From: Lineolata rhizophorae
Taxonomy: Eukaryota > Ascomycota > Dothideomycetes > Lineolatales > Lineolataceae
Direction: 5' to 3'
DNA: 64,000 bases
Assembly: GCA_010093515.1 (NCBI GenBank)
Contig: MU001673.1
Span: 316,904-380,903, forward strand
Under the pieces are notes generated by a model that did no database searches, was not told the origin of the DNA, and saw only the letters and a list, made by a program, of their open reading frames with translations. Each line of letters starts with the position of its first letter. Position 1 is the stretch's first letter. The position numbers and the translations under genes are program-made. Positions 1 to 12,399 of the stretch are shown one piece after another.

Positions 1-2821
1 AGAGATAGAAGCCGATCGCTCACGCACCGTGCGCGATCCTGGGGAGGGGGCGCGCCCTTCCATCGGTCGGCGGCCGAGTTCGCATCATAGACACGTTACG
101 AAGCCATACCTGTCACGACCTAGTCGTAGGTACAAGGCGACGAACCGCGGGCCAACCCTTCCGGGCGAATCGCAATGACTTGGAAAGCGTTTTATGTACC
201 GGTAATTTTCTTCTGCTTGACAGGGGCATGCGCGTCATTTGCGACCAGCCCTTGGACACATCCGGGCTGGGCCCCCGATCGGCGGCAGCCGTCGTCCTTC
301 GTTCGAAACACGAGCGGGCGGCGGGCGGGCGGGCAAGTGGCTCTTGCGTCAGCGCAGGCGCGGAGGGGCGGAGCACACAAGGGTCTTGACCCGTTCGGGA
401 TGGGGCCGGAAAGGGCCGCCCGGCCTTGCTCGACGGATGCCAAGCCCGCCAAGCCAGGCTTCGCTCTTGCTTTTCTTCGCGTGGTTCCTCGCCGGGCGCC
501 GCACGGAGCTACAGTAGGTATGTACATTGGGGAGGGAGGGGTGTCTGGGTGCTTGCAGGGGCCCGCCGCGCCGAAACCCCAACTCGGCCATGGCCCGGGT
601 CATTCCCGCTCGCATCGGCCGGAGCGCCATCGCCAACACGCAGCCAGCCGCTGGGCGATGGCTTTCTGCCAGGCAGCTCCATGCCCCAGCATTCACTTAG
701 TAAGGCGTGCCTTGGCATTGGTACGGGGTGTCGCTTTGACTTTCTTGGCAACCTGCCTCGGCTGTGGATACAGGACGGAGGTAGGCCGCAGCCTTTGTTG
801 GGCAAGGCAAGGGAAGCACAAGTACCTGGACTCATATACCGAGCATCTATCGGGTGGTAAGTACAATACGTAGATCGGTCGGCGCCATGGATGGCTGCGA
901 GCCTGCGACAAGAGGGCCCGGCTGATTGCACGGGGTGTGTTACGGGGTGGCAGGTGCAGAAAACGAGATGTGGGTGGGGCGGGCGGCCGATGGCGGCCGG
1001 CGGGCTTGCCTGCGGCGAGCCACAGCGCACGCCGGCGACCCACCTCTGCAGATGTGTGTGCCCCAGGCCTTCATGCAGATCCACGCACAGGGCGCCACCG
1101 TCCTGCAGCCGTCGCCAACAAGGGAGCGCCCGGCCACAGCGTGCGTTTGCCCGCATTCGCATGCCGTGGACTGATGCGGTGGAGGCCAATTCTCTCCGGC
1201 CTGTCAGCCCCGTGGCCGACATCACGGGGAGGCAACCCGAGAAAAAAAAGAAAAACCGAAAAAAAAAAAGTAAAGAAAAGCGAAGGGCAAGATCGGAAGA
1301 AATACCCATCGCACGTCTTACTCGCTGCGCCGGCCGACTTGGCCGCCTCCCGCTTCGAGTGCCAACGAATACTATCGCAAGAGCAGGGTACGCCCCAGAA
1401 ACGGCGATGACAGCCAACACAGACGGGGCGTACAACTAGGTGGTAGGTAATTGCCCGCTATTAAGTACATACACACACCCCCAGCCCAGTCGGGACGTGC
1501 GAGTTTCGCCGTCCGGGCCGCCGCGTGCCCTGCGGACGGCCCCGGTCTTGCTGCTGCCGGGCTGCGGCTCGACCGTTCATTCCCGCGCCCTCGGCTCTTT
1601 GAGGTGACGGGACGCAAGTGGCAGCGACCAGCCAGGCAACGATGGCTATATGTAGAGACTGGCGCAAGGCCCGCGCGTGCACGCCCAGCCTCGCCCGAGG
1701 AAGAAACGAAGCACTAGCACATACGTAGTGTGTACTAATAAGCCCGGCCGGGTGTGTCTCACGGCTCGCACATGCAGTCGCTGCGTCGCTACTATTTCTG
1801 AGATGCACGAATGACAAAGCGGAGCGCGAGACCTCCTCCCGGAACCGGGATGGTACCGGCTAGCTATGGTGCTCGCACACATAGGCTGAGAGGGAGCGAA
1901 GGAACGATGTGTACGTCGCACAGGGCCCGGCCCCCGCACGCTGGAGCCGCCTGGCTGGCCGGCTGCCTGCCTACTAGGGGACGGGACGACGGCCTCGCCG
2001 GGAGAAGGGTGGGCCGCCGGCGGTAGGGGGCAGCCGGCAGGCACCGCAGCAGGTGGTAAGCGGCGCGGGCCACGTCTTTTAACGCGGCGGCGGGCGGATT
2101 GGAGCGGCTCGCTTGAGCGGGGCGCGGGCGGCGGACCCACAGGCCCGGAGGTTTCGCGCGCTCATTTATGCGGTAATGTATCTGCAAGCCGTCCCTGGGC
2201 AGGCGCCCACCCCCCCGCCACCCCCCTCCACCCCCGGCGCTCAGCCCGCGAGCGTGGCCGCGCCGGTCGCGCCAGTCCGGAGCGGTTTTTGCTCTGTAGC
2301 GCCAGCCCAAGACTGAGGACCGTCCATCTCCCCTAACCCAGCCTTGGCGTCCTCTGCGCTGCTCGCCCACCACCTGAGCCCTCGACTCCCCAGGCCCTTC
2401 CGCCCTCCTCCTCCTCTCCCCGTCCTCTCTCCGCTCCTCGTGCCCGCTCCCCGACAGGTGTTCCCATCACCCCATCAGCCCCATTCCCGAGTCTCTGCAT
2501 CCTCGACTCTCTTTCCCCGGTCGAGCCCTGCCCTGTCCCTCTGCCTATCCTCACCCTTCGCTGCCGTGGCCACCTAGCCTGCCGCGTCTACGCTGCCACC
2601 GCCGCCAAGTCCCGCCGGTCCGCCCGTCCTCGGGCGGGTAAGGGACGCGCCGGTCGCCCGCCACCACGACCTCCAATACTACCGCCCCAAGGAACGTCGC
2701 GGCTCGCGGCTCCGATTCCTCACTCCCCTGCGCGCCATCTCATCTTCGTGCGGTAATTCTCGCCGACCGCTTGGCGTTCGGGGCAACCGCTCGGCACCTC
2801 CACGCGCTCGCGCCGCCCGCT
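1..2821. other. Upstream region of ssn6, no supported gene
   Basis: No convincing coding region. The many open frames on both strands are low-complexity Arg/Pro/Ala/Gly frames expected in G/C-rich DNA. From about 2340 to 2620 the plus strand is strongly pyrimidine-rich (CT tracts), typical of fungal core promoters and leaders, and it directly precedes the ssn6 start. An A-rich run lies at about 1240-1280. The left part may hold the control region of a gene beyond the window. Confidence 0.6.
2384..2570 (+). promoter_or_regulatory. CT-rich core promoter/leader of ssn6
   Basis: Long runs of C and T on the coding strand end about 250 bp before the ssn6 ATG at 2822. Such tracts commonly mark transcription start regions of strongly expressed genes in filamentous fungi. 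The transcription start itself cannot be located from sequence. Confidence 0.4.
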
Positions 2822-5740
2822 ATGGCGAGCCAGCAGCACCCTTCGCCCACGGCGGGCATGCCTCCCCACCACGTGCAGCATCCGAGTCAGCCGCAAGCAA
2901 ACGGCCACATGCCTGTTGGCGTGCCTCCAAAGACAACGGCGCAGTACGCCGCCCAGGTCAACGAAAACACATGGTTCCAGATCGGTAAGTGGCATCCAAT
3001 CGCCGCGGCCATCCACTCAGCGTGCTTGCGACGCCAGACTAACGTCTCCAAGGTGCCGTGTGTCAGTTGCAGAATGACGAGGACGGAGCGATTCACGCCT
3101 ACCAGCAGTGCCTACGGCACAACAATTGGTCGGTTCCCGCCATGCAGGCCATATCAGCCATCTTGCGCAATCGGGACGATTTCCCAGGCGCGGTCGATTA
3201 CTTGAAGAACATCCTCAAAATTGAGCCCAACAATGGCGACACATGGGGAAGTTTGGGTGAGTATCTTGCTCTCAGGATCAGGGCACGTGCGGGTGTGCTT
3301 ACTTGTCGCCTTCTTTTGCAGGGCACTGCTACTTGATGATGGATGATCTTCAGCAAGCTTATTCAGCGTATCAGCAGGCGCTGTACCATCTTCAGGATCC
3401 AAAGGTATACACGTTCGCCCATTGGACTGATCTTCGCGACATTTCTTACTGATTTTTCCTTAGGAACCGAAGTTGTGGTACGGTATAGGCATCCTGTACG
3501 ACCGCTATGGTTCGCTGGAGCACGCGGAAGAGGCGTTTTCCCAAGTCATGCGTATGGAGCCAAACTTCGAGAAAGCAAACGAAATTTATTTCCGCCTCGG
3601 TATAATATACAAGCAGCAGCAGAAGTTTGCCCAAAGTCTCGAGGTTTGTTTGCTCCCCACTCGAGTCTCGTCGCGTTATAAAGCTCACATTCCCCTAGTG
3701 CTTCAAGTACATTGTCACAGACCCACCCCGACCGTTGTCCGAAGAGGACATTTGGTTTCAGATCGGCCACGTGCACGAGCAGCAGAAAGAGGTGAGACCG
3801 CAGACACTCAATTCCCAGTGCTGGTCATGGATCTAACTTCACTTAGTACGAAAACGCCAAAGCCGCCTACCTACGCGTACTTGATCGCGACCCGACACAC
3901 GCGAAGGTTCTGCAGCAACTTGGATGGCTGCATCACCAAGCCAGCCAGAATTTTCAAAGCCAGGAGCAAGCCATTGAGTACTTGGAGAAATCTGTCGCGT
4001 CAGGTAATACAAGTGGATATTCAACATCAATCTTTAGATATCGTACTGACTATATTTAGATCAAAATGATGCGCAGAGTTGGTACCTATTGGGTCGCTGT
4101 TACATGTCACAGCAGAAGTACCCCAAAGCGTACGAAGCTTACCAGCAGGCCGTCTATCGTGACGGGCGGAATCCGACATTCTGGTGCTCAATAGGCGTGC
4201 TGTACTATCAGATCAACCAGTATCGTGATGCTCTCGATGCGTATTCTCGCGCCATTCGCCTTAATCCGAACATTTCGGAAGTGTGGTACGACCTCGGTAC
4301 TCTGGTAAGCTTGCCCCCCGGATGATCTTTTCGAGGCATCGTAAGCCGCTAACGTCGCCATAGTATGAGTCATGCAACAATCAGACGGCCGATGCTTTGG
4401 ATGCTTATCAACGTGCTGCCGACCTCGACCCATCAAATGTGCATATCAAGGCGCGCTTGCAACTTCTCCAAAATGGGCAGCCGACAAATGGGATGCCGAA
4501 CCAGAATAGTGCACCGCTGCCTCAAGATGTGCACCCACAAGCCTACAATCCCTCTGGAAATGGCCCACCTGGACCCATCGGCCCTCAATGGGGAAGCGGA
4601 CCTCCAGCGCAACCTCAAGGTCCCCCGGCTCCCGCAAATGGAGAATGGAATCGCCCTTTAGCTGAGGTGCGCAACCCACCACAAATGCCTCCTCAGCAAC
4701 TCAACCCGTATGATCAGAGGGATGGCATGCGCCCTCCGGCTCATGCGCCTCCACGTCCGGGCAGCCCGCCAAGGCAGGACCCAATTCGGCAATATCAAGA
4801 AGCTCGGCCTACCCCGGGCCCGCCGCGTCGGAATATGTCGCCATCGCCGAAGAGCCATAACGTCGTGCCGAGTTTGTACCAAGGCCCGCAGAGTGCTCCC
4901 CCTCATCAGCCACCCCCACAATCTCAGCTTCCCCCACATCAACAACCACCTCAGAATAGGATAACCAATCCGAACTATGGGACCGCAGCCCATCCATCAA
5001 GCGTCCCCCCACCGCCGCCGCCAAACATCTCGGCCGGCCCGAATCAAGGGCCGCCAGGCGGTCCTTATCGCATGCCTAGCCCCGCCCCGGAAGTGCGGCC
5101 GATTCACGACAGCGGCCCACGCTCACCGGCCGGAGGGTATGGAGCTCCGCCTCCTCCCTACCCTCCTCCGGCTGCCATCGCCGGCGGCGCTCCTGCACCG
5201 CCTTCTATGGTGCCTGATGCCGCGCGCGAGAGGGATGAACGTACTCCATCCGGGCCGAAGCGTTTGCGGGAGTGGGAAGACGATGAGAGCGATAAACGTG
5301 TTCGTTTAGGCGACCCTTCACGGCGTCCGTCGCCGCCGGACAGGATGCAATCCCCTCCAAGGCGCAGCCCGCCCGATGCCGAAGCCCGCCGCCTTGAGGA
5401 GCAGCGTCGCGCGAACGAAGGTTATCATCCGTCCGAAGCCGCGCACCACCCACAAGCGCTACCGTCCATGGCGGCAATGCAGCACGGCCCGCCTCCGCCT
5501 CCGCCACCCCCGCCGCCCGGGCTGCCTCAGATGGGCTCTGATGTCCCGCAGCCGAAGGAGGAGCCCAAGAATCATCACGAACCCGCGGCGCGCAAAATGG
5601 AAGTTGACGAGGACTACGACGACAGTGCGTCGGAGAAGAACAACGTCAAGCCGCCCCGATCCGGCCGCGAGAGCCCACGCGGAACCAGCGTTGCCAACGG
5701 CGTCCCTCCGCCACCGGGCGCTGCTGAGGCCAAGGCTTAG
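2822..5740 (+). CDS. ssn6: General transcriptional corepressor Ssn6/Cyc8 (TPR protein)
   Basis: Eight exons (2822-2984, 3053-3256, 3322-3404, 3464-3643, 3699-3791, 3847-4003, 4060-4304, 4364-5740) join without frame conflict into 833 residues. Residues about 45-405 are a continuous TPR array; recognisable pieces include WFQIGAVCQLQNDEDGAIHA, LWYGIGILYDRYGSLEHAEE and TFWCSIGVLYYQINQYRDAL. The C-terminal half is disordered and Pro/Gln-rich with a poly-Pro run and charged tail. This matches Ssn6/Cyc8 (RcmA/RCM-1 in moulds), the nuclear partner of Tup1 that bridges DNA-bound repressors to chromatin and Mediator. The start was chosen at MASQQHPSPT; an in-frame ATG at 2771 would add 17 residues unlike the family. 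All seven introns are short with good GT-AG ends; the first has a CTAAC branch site. Function rests on family knowledge. Confidence 0.96.
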
Positions 5741-6112
5741 GCGGGCCATGTTGCTAAAGTCGCGGCTCGTTTGCGCGCGCACTTGACGAATTGGTATCTG
5801 TGGCTATCCTTCTGAACTCTAGATGGAAGAAAGGGGTGCTTCCTTTGTTCAGATAGGCCGTATCAATTTGAGGCATCATTCTAGGGATGGATTCGGGTGG
5901 TATTGCTAGGGGTCACTAAGATATCATGCTCAACTCAAGTTTTCACTTGTAGTGTCTTCTGTTTTGTCTCCTACATTATACCGTGCTCCTTGATGATCCG
6001 AAGTTTGTCCTCTATGCCTTCACGGTCTTTTTTGCCTAGTGCTTCCGCCGAACAAATCTCTTCCAAAAGTACTAGTCGGCTAGATACGAATCTGGGGAAG
6101 GGCTGGTGAGGG

Positions 6113-6170
6113 CCCTTTCCCTTTTCTTTTCTTTTCTTTCTTTTCTTTTGTTGTCTTTTTTTTTTTTTTT
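6113..6170 (+). repeat. CTTTT-type polypyrimidine repeat with T run
   Basis: Imperfect CTTTT/CTTTC repeats followed by a run of about 15 T, some 370 bp past the ssn6 stop codon. This is a simple-sequence tract; a role in 3' end formation is possible but not shown. Confidence 0.8.
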
Positions 6171-9100
6171 GCGTTGTTGTCCTTTTTCTTCTGCGATTCC
6201 CTTGGTTTCCTAGTGTTTCAAGGGTCTGTGACTTGGGCGGGTGGCTACCAGTCTTTTCTCCCCGGAAATGGATGGTTGGTTCGTGCGTTAGGCGGCATGT
6301 TTAAGTGGGGAAGGTCCGGGCTTCAGGTGGGGCAGAGCACGTCTCTAGCAATGATTGGGGTCAAAGTGAGACTGAATTGGATGGTCGAGAGCTATCATTC
6401 CAGTCTGTAGATGGTTCTTTTTAGTGAAAATTTACGCTCGTAGATACTTCTTTGCGGTTTCTATTCCAATCGTGAGGTGCGACTTGTTCGCTACCAGTCC
6501 AGTTCCTCCGTTTCCCGCCTTAAATCACGCTGATGCCCGACGGAATGCAGTGGCATCGTTCGCGTCCTTAGTAACAGCAGGCGGCCTACCCGCATTAGCA
6601 CAGCCAACACAGGTCCATCAAGGAAGGTAAACGAGGACGAGAGAGTCAGGCACTTCGCCACCGGCAAAATCGTCCGGAAGAGAGAACGTTCCGGCCGGTG
6701 TGATGGAAGAGACGAGCGCTTGCGATTGTTGGAAAACGATGCGAGGAGAATGTGTTGTGTTAGATTTCGGAGTGGAATCGCGAGTATTGGGGGGCCGATA
6801 CAAGGAGGGAAGCTAGCTCTTAGTGTTGGCTATGTTAAAAAATGTCCCGGGAATACGTGCGAGCTTTTTTGGGACAGTTGGTTGTGGAGTGAAAAGAAGT
6901 CGGATGTTGAAGATCGGCGACGGAAAAAATAAAAGGGTTTCAACCATGGCAAGTTGGCGCTGTGGGATTCGCGCTCTTGGCGGAAGATGCTGTGCCGTTC
7001 AATTGCTGTGCCAGTGAGTGGCCGGGCGGCCCGAGTTGGAGTGGCTTGGTTGGAACAAGCTCGGGTTGTTTGAATATATATTAAGTTAAGCTACAGGCGA
7101 GAGATACGGCGTCTCCGAACGGAGGAACGAACGTTCCTTGCGGAATTTGTTTGGAACCGTTTACCCGGCCAGGGAAAGCATGACTTCGGCCTGCTAGTAC
7201 GGGACATCGAACATTGTGGTAGGGTATCCGGAAGGGTGCTTGGCTTCGCTTAGTCGCTGGTCATGAATCTTGGATAAACATAGGGCTGCACCTTCGGGAA
7301 CTTATGCCAGTGCAGATCATATTATCACGTGAGTGGTTGCATTCGACTGCTTCTAAGTTAGGCGATATTTTCTCATGGTAAAAGCTCAAATGGGCATTGA
7401 TATCTTCTGCTTATATGTTAAGCCAGAGAAACGCTACTACTCAAGAACTATGTGGTCGGCAAAGTCAATCAGACTCAAACAATTCACCAGCATTATTTCT
7501 CAGACCATACTAAGACAATCGAAATTCGTAATTCGGCCGGCCTGTGAGAGACCTGGTCAGAACACGTGAAGCCTACGTAGGGGCCAGCCATGACGAGAGC
7601 TCTACCGCATATTCGCATACTAATTACAGTGACACGCCAGTACTTCAAGATCTGGTTCTATCTCCATTTAACATTCTTAAAGCATCGAGCGATAGCAGAA
7701 ACTGCTCGCGAAAGCTTATAAATTTTCAGAAGACTCTTCTAATTCTTGTTCCACCAAATCTTTGGTGTAGCGTCATACTCCATCTAGGAATGATTTTACA
7801 TTTGTCACGTCCCCAACGGAAATGGTATTTTCTCGTGGAACACTTGAATAAATCCTACGTTTGGAATGACAGAATATCTTCTCTTGGGTATCCAAGTATT
7901 GTGATCTTTAGCTGGCAGACACTCGTCTTAACTCTTCGTTTGTTAATTTACTAGCCGACTGGAGGTAGATGTGCTAAAACCCACCATTTAGTTGTATAAC
8001 AGATCTCATATTTTCGGCTCTCGAAGACTTAGGGCTTAATGGTTGCAAAACATTCAACTTCAGGAGCACGTAGACTAGAGATGCGATAACTGAGGTTTGT
8101 GTGCGTTTGTTCTTGTATGTACAACACGTTACTAATATACTACGGCAGCCGGTCGCAGGCAGAATGCCAGCGGCAGAGTGGTACATTCAGTCCTATATGC
8201 TCACGTTCATATTCGGCCGTTGAAAAGCTGCTCGGGATTGTTGTAACCCGTCTTGCTCGCATGTAACGTTCCTAGTGTTGAGCGGAAGTCTGGTCCGCCA
8301 AGCCCCACCATTGGCTGACTCTTGGCAAGAAGATATTGAGACCCTGCGGCTTGTAAGACAGAGAGTCGTGCCACATAACGCTTATTCCGGTTTCTCCGAT
8401 GGAAGTATTCATGGTTTGTGGCCGAGATTTCGAGACGGGAATTCATTGGGCAAACGACGGACCGAATCTGGACCAGAAGAAAACGCACTGGTACGAGAAA
8501 AACAGTGCACCAACAGGCAAGACATCGATATTATCACAATTAATCCACCACGCCACCCCGTGGGATTTTGCTCCTGAAGTCTAGAGCGACGACCTGCAGC
8601 GCCGTAGCTTTGCCGCCACACCTGACTCGTCTACCTCAGGTAGCCCGATGCCCAACGGGCGTCTAGATCAGCAGACCAGCCCACGATGCGAAAAAGCGCG
8701 CGGCCGGCAGCGTCTGATCCGCGATGCCAGCTCAGCAGGCGACCTGCACGCCGAGTCACACCGGATAGCCAAGGGCAGCAAGAAGGGTTGCCAAGCATGC
8801 GAGCGCCCAACGGCGTCTGGGGCTTTCCCTTACGGAGGTAAGCTTGATGCCTGTCGCGCTTCTCGCCCCACAAGCACGCCTCGCGGAAACGGGCCCGCTG
8901 CCGGCCCGCTGTCTCTCGCTCCCGTTGAAGCGCCTGATGGCGCGGGCGTTCTCGCTCGCCAAGCTCGCGGGGCGTCGAGACGGCAAGGCTTCCGTGTGGA
9001 AGTGGCGGCCTGGGTTGTCGAGGAAAGCGGCGGCAAAGGCGGGAGCGCCTGCCGGATCCCGCAGGGCGCGCGCCTACCTCGTTGAGCCGTGGTCGACGTC

Positions 9101-11130
9101 TTCGTTTCGAGGTTGGTGGACCTTGGAAACGTTGCACGGCGTCGTCTCGACGAGGCCGTTGACGGCGGCCACAGGCCCTCCGTTTCGCAGGTTCGTGAAC
9201 TGTGCTCGAAACATACATCCGCCTCCACGACTCTTGGTGCAGCCATTCTCTATCGTGCGGAAAAAGCTAACGCGGAGTCATGCTCAGCGTACCGAACGTG
9301 TCTCGAGGTGAGGTTTGCTTGTGCTGATCATGTCAAAGGGTCCAAGGATACTGGTGAAACATGAGGCAAACATTAGCCGCGGCAAGATACCTGACCTCGT
9401 GTCTCATGCAGCTTCTCTGCAACTCCTCTGCAAGCCGCCAGACTCGTTAACAACCACAAGTGGGATCAGCACGCATGCTGATTTTGGAGGTCAACGTGGC
9501 GAGCCGAAGGTTAGGAAGTGGCAATCAGCTCTAATTGGACCACGATCAGCGAGCCACTTGAGCTCGCAGGATCTACGCTCGATCGACATAGGTAATCTTG
9601 CTGACCTAAACGGCGTCTAGGTTAGCAGTTGAATTGCTTGACATGCGGAGAGCGTAGGTTAGATTCTGTTGTTGCCCATCGTGCGCCTGCACCGGCGTGC
9701 GGCGGCCCCCTGCATGCCGAACAGATAATGCCCGAGCTTCAGTCGCTAGATGAACCCATTAGCGCACCTGATAATAATCTCCAGGCAGGCATGCCATTGT
9801 TGGATATACGCGCTTTCCAACGTGCAGGTTGTCTTAAGCCGGATGAGAAAGTGAGTAGTATCACATCATCTCATGTGCCTTTCAGAATCAGGTAGCCGGC
9901 TGAATCGAGGTCCCTAGGAAGGCTTTTGCAGTGTTATCTCGTGCCACTGGGCTCATTCAGGCTTTGAACCTCGGAGCACCTGCGAATCCTTAGGGATTTC
10001 CACGCGTGGGGGAGAGGAAGAAAGCCGTAGCATTCTCGATCGCTTAGGAGTGTCGTACTAGCCAACTAGACCTCCACGCCTATCTTGCTATCGGAAAGGT
10101 TCTCCTTGTCCACTCAACATCTTCGATTCAGAGTCATGCGACGTAAATCAGCCGTGAGACAGGAATTCCGTCAAAACGTAGAAGTGACAAAATACCAACA
10201 CCCCACTGCCTCCTTCACCAAGAAAGGTTTAGGGGGGGGGCTAAGCAAAGGCGCTTCCCGGCGACGAGGCCCGAAGTCGACGCCGATTCGCACCCCGCTT
10301 TCTGCACATTGATCGGTTCTGTGCAACACAAAAAGGCTCATGCTTGACATCGCCGCATGCGAGTCATATTCTCCGGCTAAACGCTGAATGGCTCTCCTGC
10401 CTGGCTAACTGGCGGCAACGGGCCGGCCGACGAGCCGCCGGCGTCGCCGAATGGGCCTGCGCATCCAGGATCGCCGCGTGTTGGACGTTGTCGGGGGAGA
10501 TCCCGCTGACAAGCGGGCCTGAGCTCGCATCGCTACATTCGGGCGCCCGTTGTTGTCAGGCGTGGGCGCGATATGTGATGCATCGTGGGGAAGCGAACGG
10601 GAAAGCTCGACATAGCCCTGTCAGCCACCTGTCAGAACCAAACTGTCGGGTCCACGGCTCCAATGAGATGCTGCGGCTCAGGTAAAAGCAAACTGGCTAC
10701 ATCTGCTTGCCGTCAACCTCGGGTACTGGCAATGGTGATGTGCTATCATCCATGGCCGAGCGTGCAAGTGTCACTAATTGCTAACACTGAGGTCCTAGTA
10801 AAGGAGTGACGTTTTAAGATTTGACTAGACTAACCGAAATAGGATGGCAGGGTCGAGGAACCCCCGGTTTCCGCCGTCGTTTCTTAGGGCGTTCTAACAG
10901 TTGCTACGGATGAAAGAGCGACGAGGAGAAACAGAAAAACACGATCAGTACAAAAAGCATTTTCTCGACAACAGCCTCGCCAAAGCATATGTTGGCCTTC
11001 ATCTACCTTGGATCTGTCGGACTCGCGCTTCGTACTCCTGTGGCTGCTGCCGTTTTGGCGGGAGTCCTTTTGTCTAGATTGTTTATTCAGCGTCCAGTCC
11101 ATAGCCGGTAGAGACCTGAGGGCAGTAGAA

Positions 11131-11289
11131 CTAGCGTACCATGCAACCGTAGCAAGCATCACCTTCAACGTCAACAAATTTACCGCATGCCTCCACGAAG
11201 TCCCAGCAACATTTATATCTGGAATCTCCCAAAGACCCTCGAGGGATGGTACTCTGGCCGGCAGGGTTGCCTTGCTGCTGTTGAGACAT
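11131..11289 (-). CDS. Possible small cysteine-bearing protein (52 codons)
   Basis: An ATG at 11289 opens a 52-codon frame: hydrophilic N-terminus with QQQQGNPAGQ, then YKCCWDF, a further Cys about ten residues later, and ACYGC near the end (five cysteines in the last 27 residues). The spacing resembles small fungal proteins with a zinc-ribbon-like CC...C...CxxC pattern. The last codons (ATG then GTACGC) could instead be an exon end followed by an intron; no convincing second exon was found. No signal peptide. It stands alone in a gene-poor region. Without a homology search this is only a candidate; it may be chance. Confidence 0.22.
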   Translation of the reverse strand: MSQQQQGNPAGQSTIPRGSLGDSRYKCCWDFVEACGKFVDVEGDACYGCMVR

Positions 11290-12399
11290 TGCTTCCAGCG
11301 CAGCTAGAACTTGCTTAAGCAGGGAGTTTGACAAGAACCGGAGGTTTGTGACTGTGAACTGTAACGTCTGGTCTGTTGGGGTGTCCGGTCCGTAGGCGAT
11401 TGAAAGGAAATGCGGTTGGATGGCATTGACACGCCTTTTATACACAAAGTAGAGCTGTCCACGCCCAACTTGCTCTTTCTGTTATCTCGTCCCTCTCGTA
11501 CTCGCCACTTTGTCCACCTCATGGACAAGGGGGTGCCTCGGCATGACCCTTTTCTTGGGTTTTGATGTTGGATCAGTTCACCGTGCAGCCTCAAGCGAAT
11601 TGATATCACATCTCGTTGTTTAAAGGCGCAACCTGAACGGGCAGGTTCCACAGGCTCTCCGTGGTATCTTCCGTCTTAGCTTCACTCCAACACATTCTTA
11701 ACCGGTCCAGCCCAGTTATACGACAAGGACTGGCGAGAAGATGCTGGAAGCTGGACGGGTGAACCGCTCTGGCGGAGAAGAAAATGAGACGACTTTTTCT
11801 CAATTCGAGGCGCGGCGAGCTCCGCGGGGGTTTTCAGGCAGCTGAAGGGGATTGGACGAATCAATGCTCTTTATATCTCGAGCTTGCAGAGGGGCCCGCA
11901 TTGGGTCGCCGTCATATGGCTTGTGCAACGTTCGGAACGAACAAAGAATCGGGACAAAGCTGGGAAGACCCTGACTCGCCGGGGGTCTGTCGGCGGCCGT
12001 CGATCCTAAAAACAGCCGCGTTGCGCCGAGTCTGCTAGACGCTCACAGCCACGATTTCACATAATTCGGTACCGACATAGCCAACTTACGTGTTGCGGAA
12101 CAATGTTTTCCGAAGTTCGTTCGGGGTATCGGCCTGCTCGTAGCACGGCAGCTGATCTTCGTTCCGTAAACACAACCCTTACGAGAAGATCCGGAACCTT
12201 CCATTGCTTCGGCGCTTAGCCCATTGCAGGTAGAGAGTCTTGACTCGCTGGTAGGTCGGCACGATCAGGTATCCGACGTCGAATCACTTACTAAGCATGA
12301 GGTACCCACCCATGCTACTAATGTGTTTCTGACTTGACTCCAGCCTTGAAACAGGTAAACCTCTTGCCGCCGGCTTCCCAGACGTGAAGAAACGCGCGA

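Noticed and set aside
509-1435. 308-codon minus frame
   Set aside because: Contains poly-Phe from an A-rich run and otherwise random composition; no family match and other open frames overlap.
9605-9670. Possible tRNA B-box-like GGTTAGATTCT
   Set aside because: Differs from the GGTTCGANTCC consensus and no cloverleaf forms.
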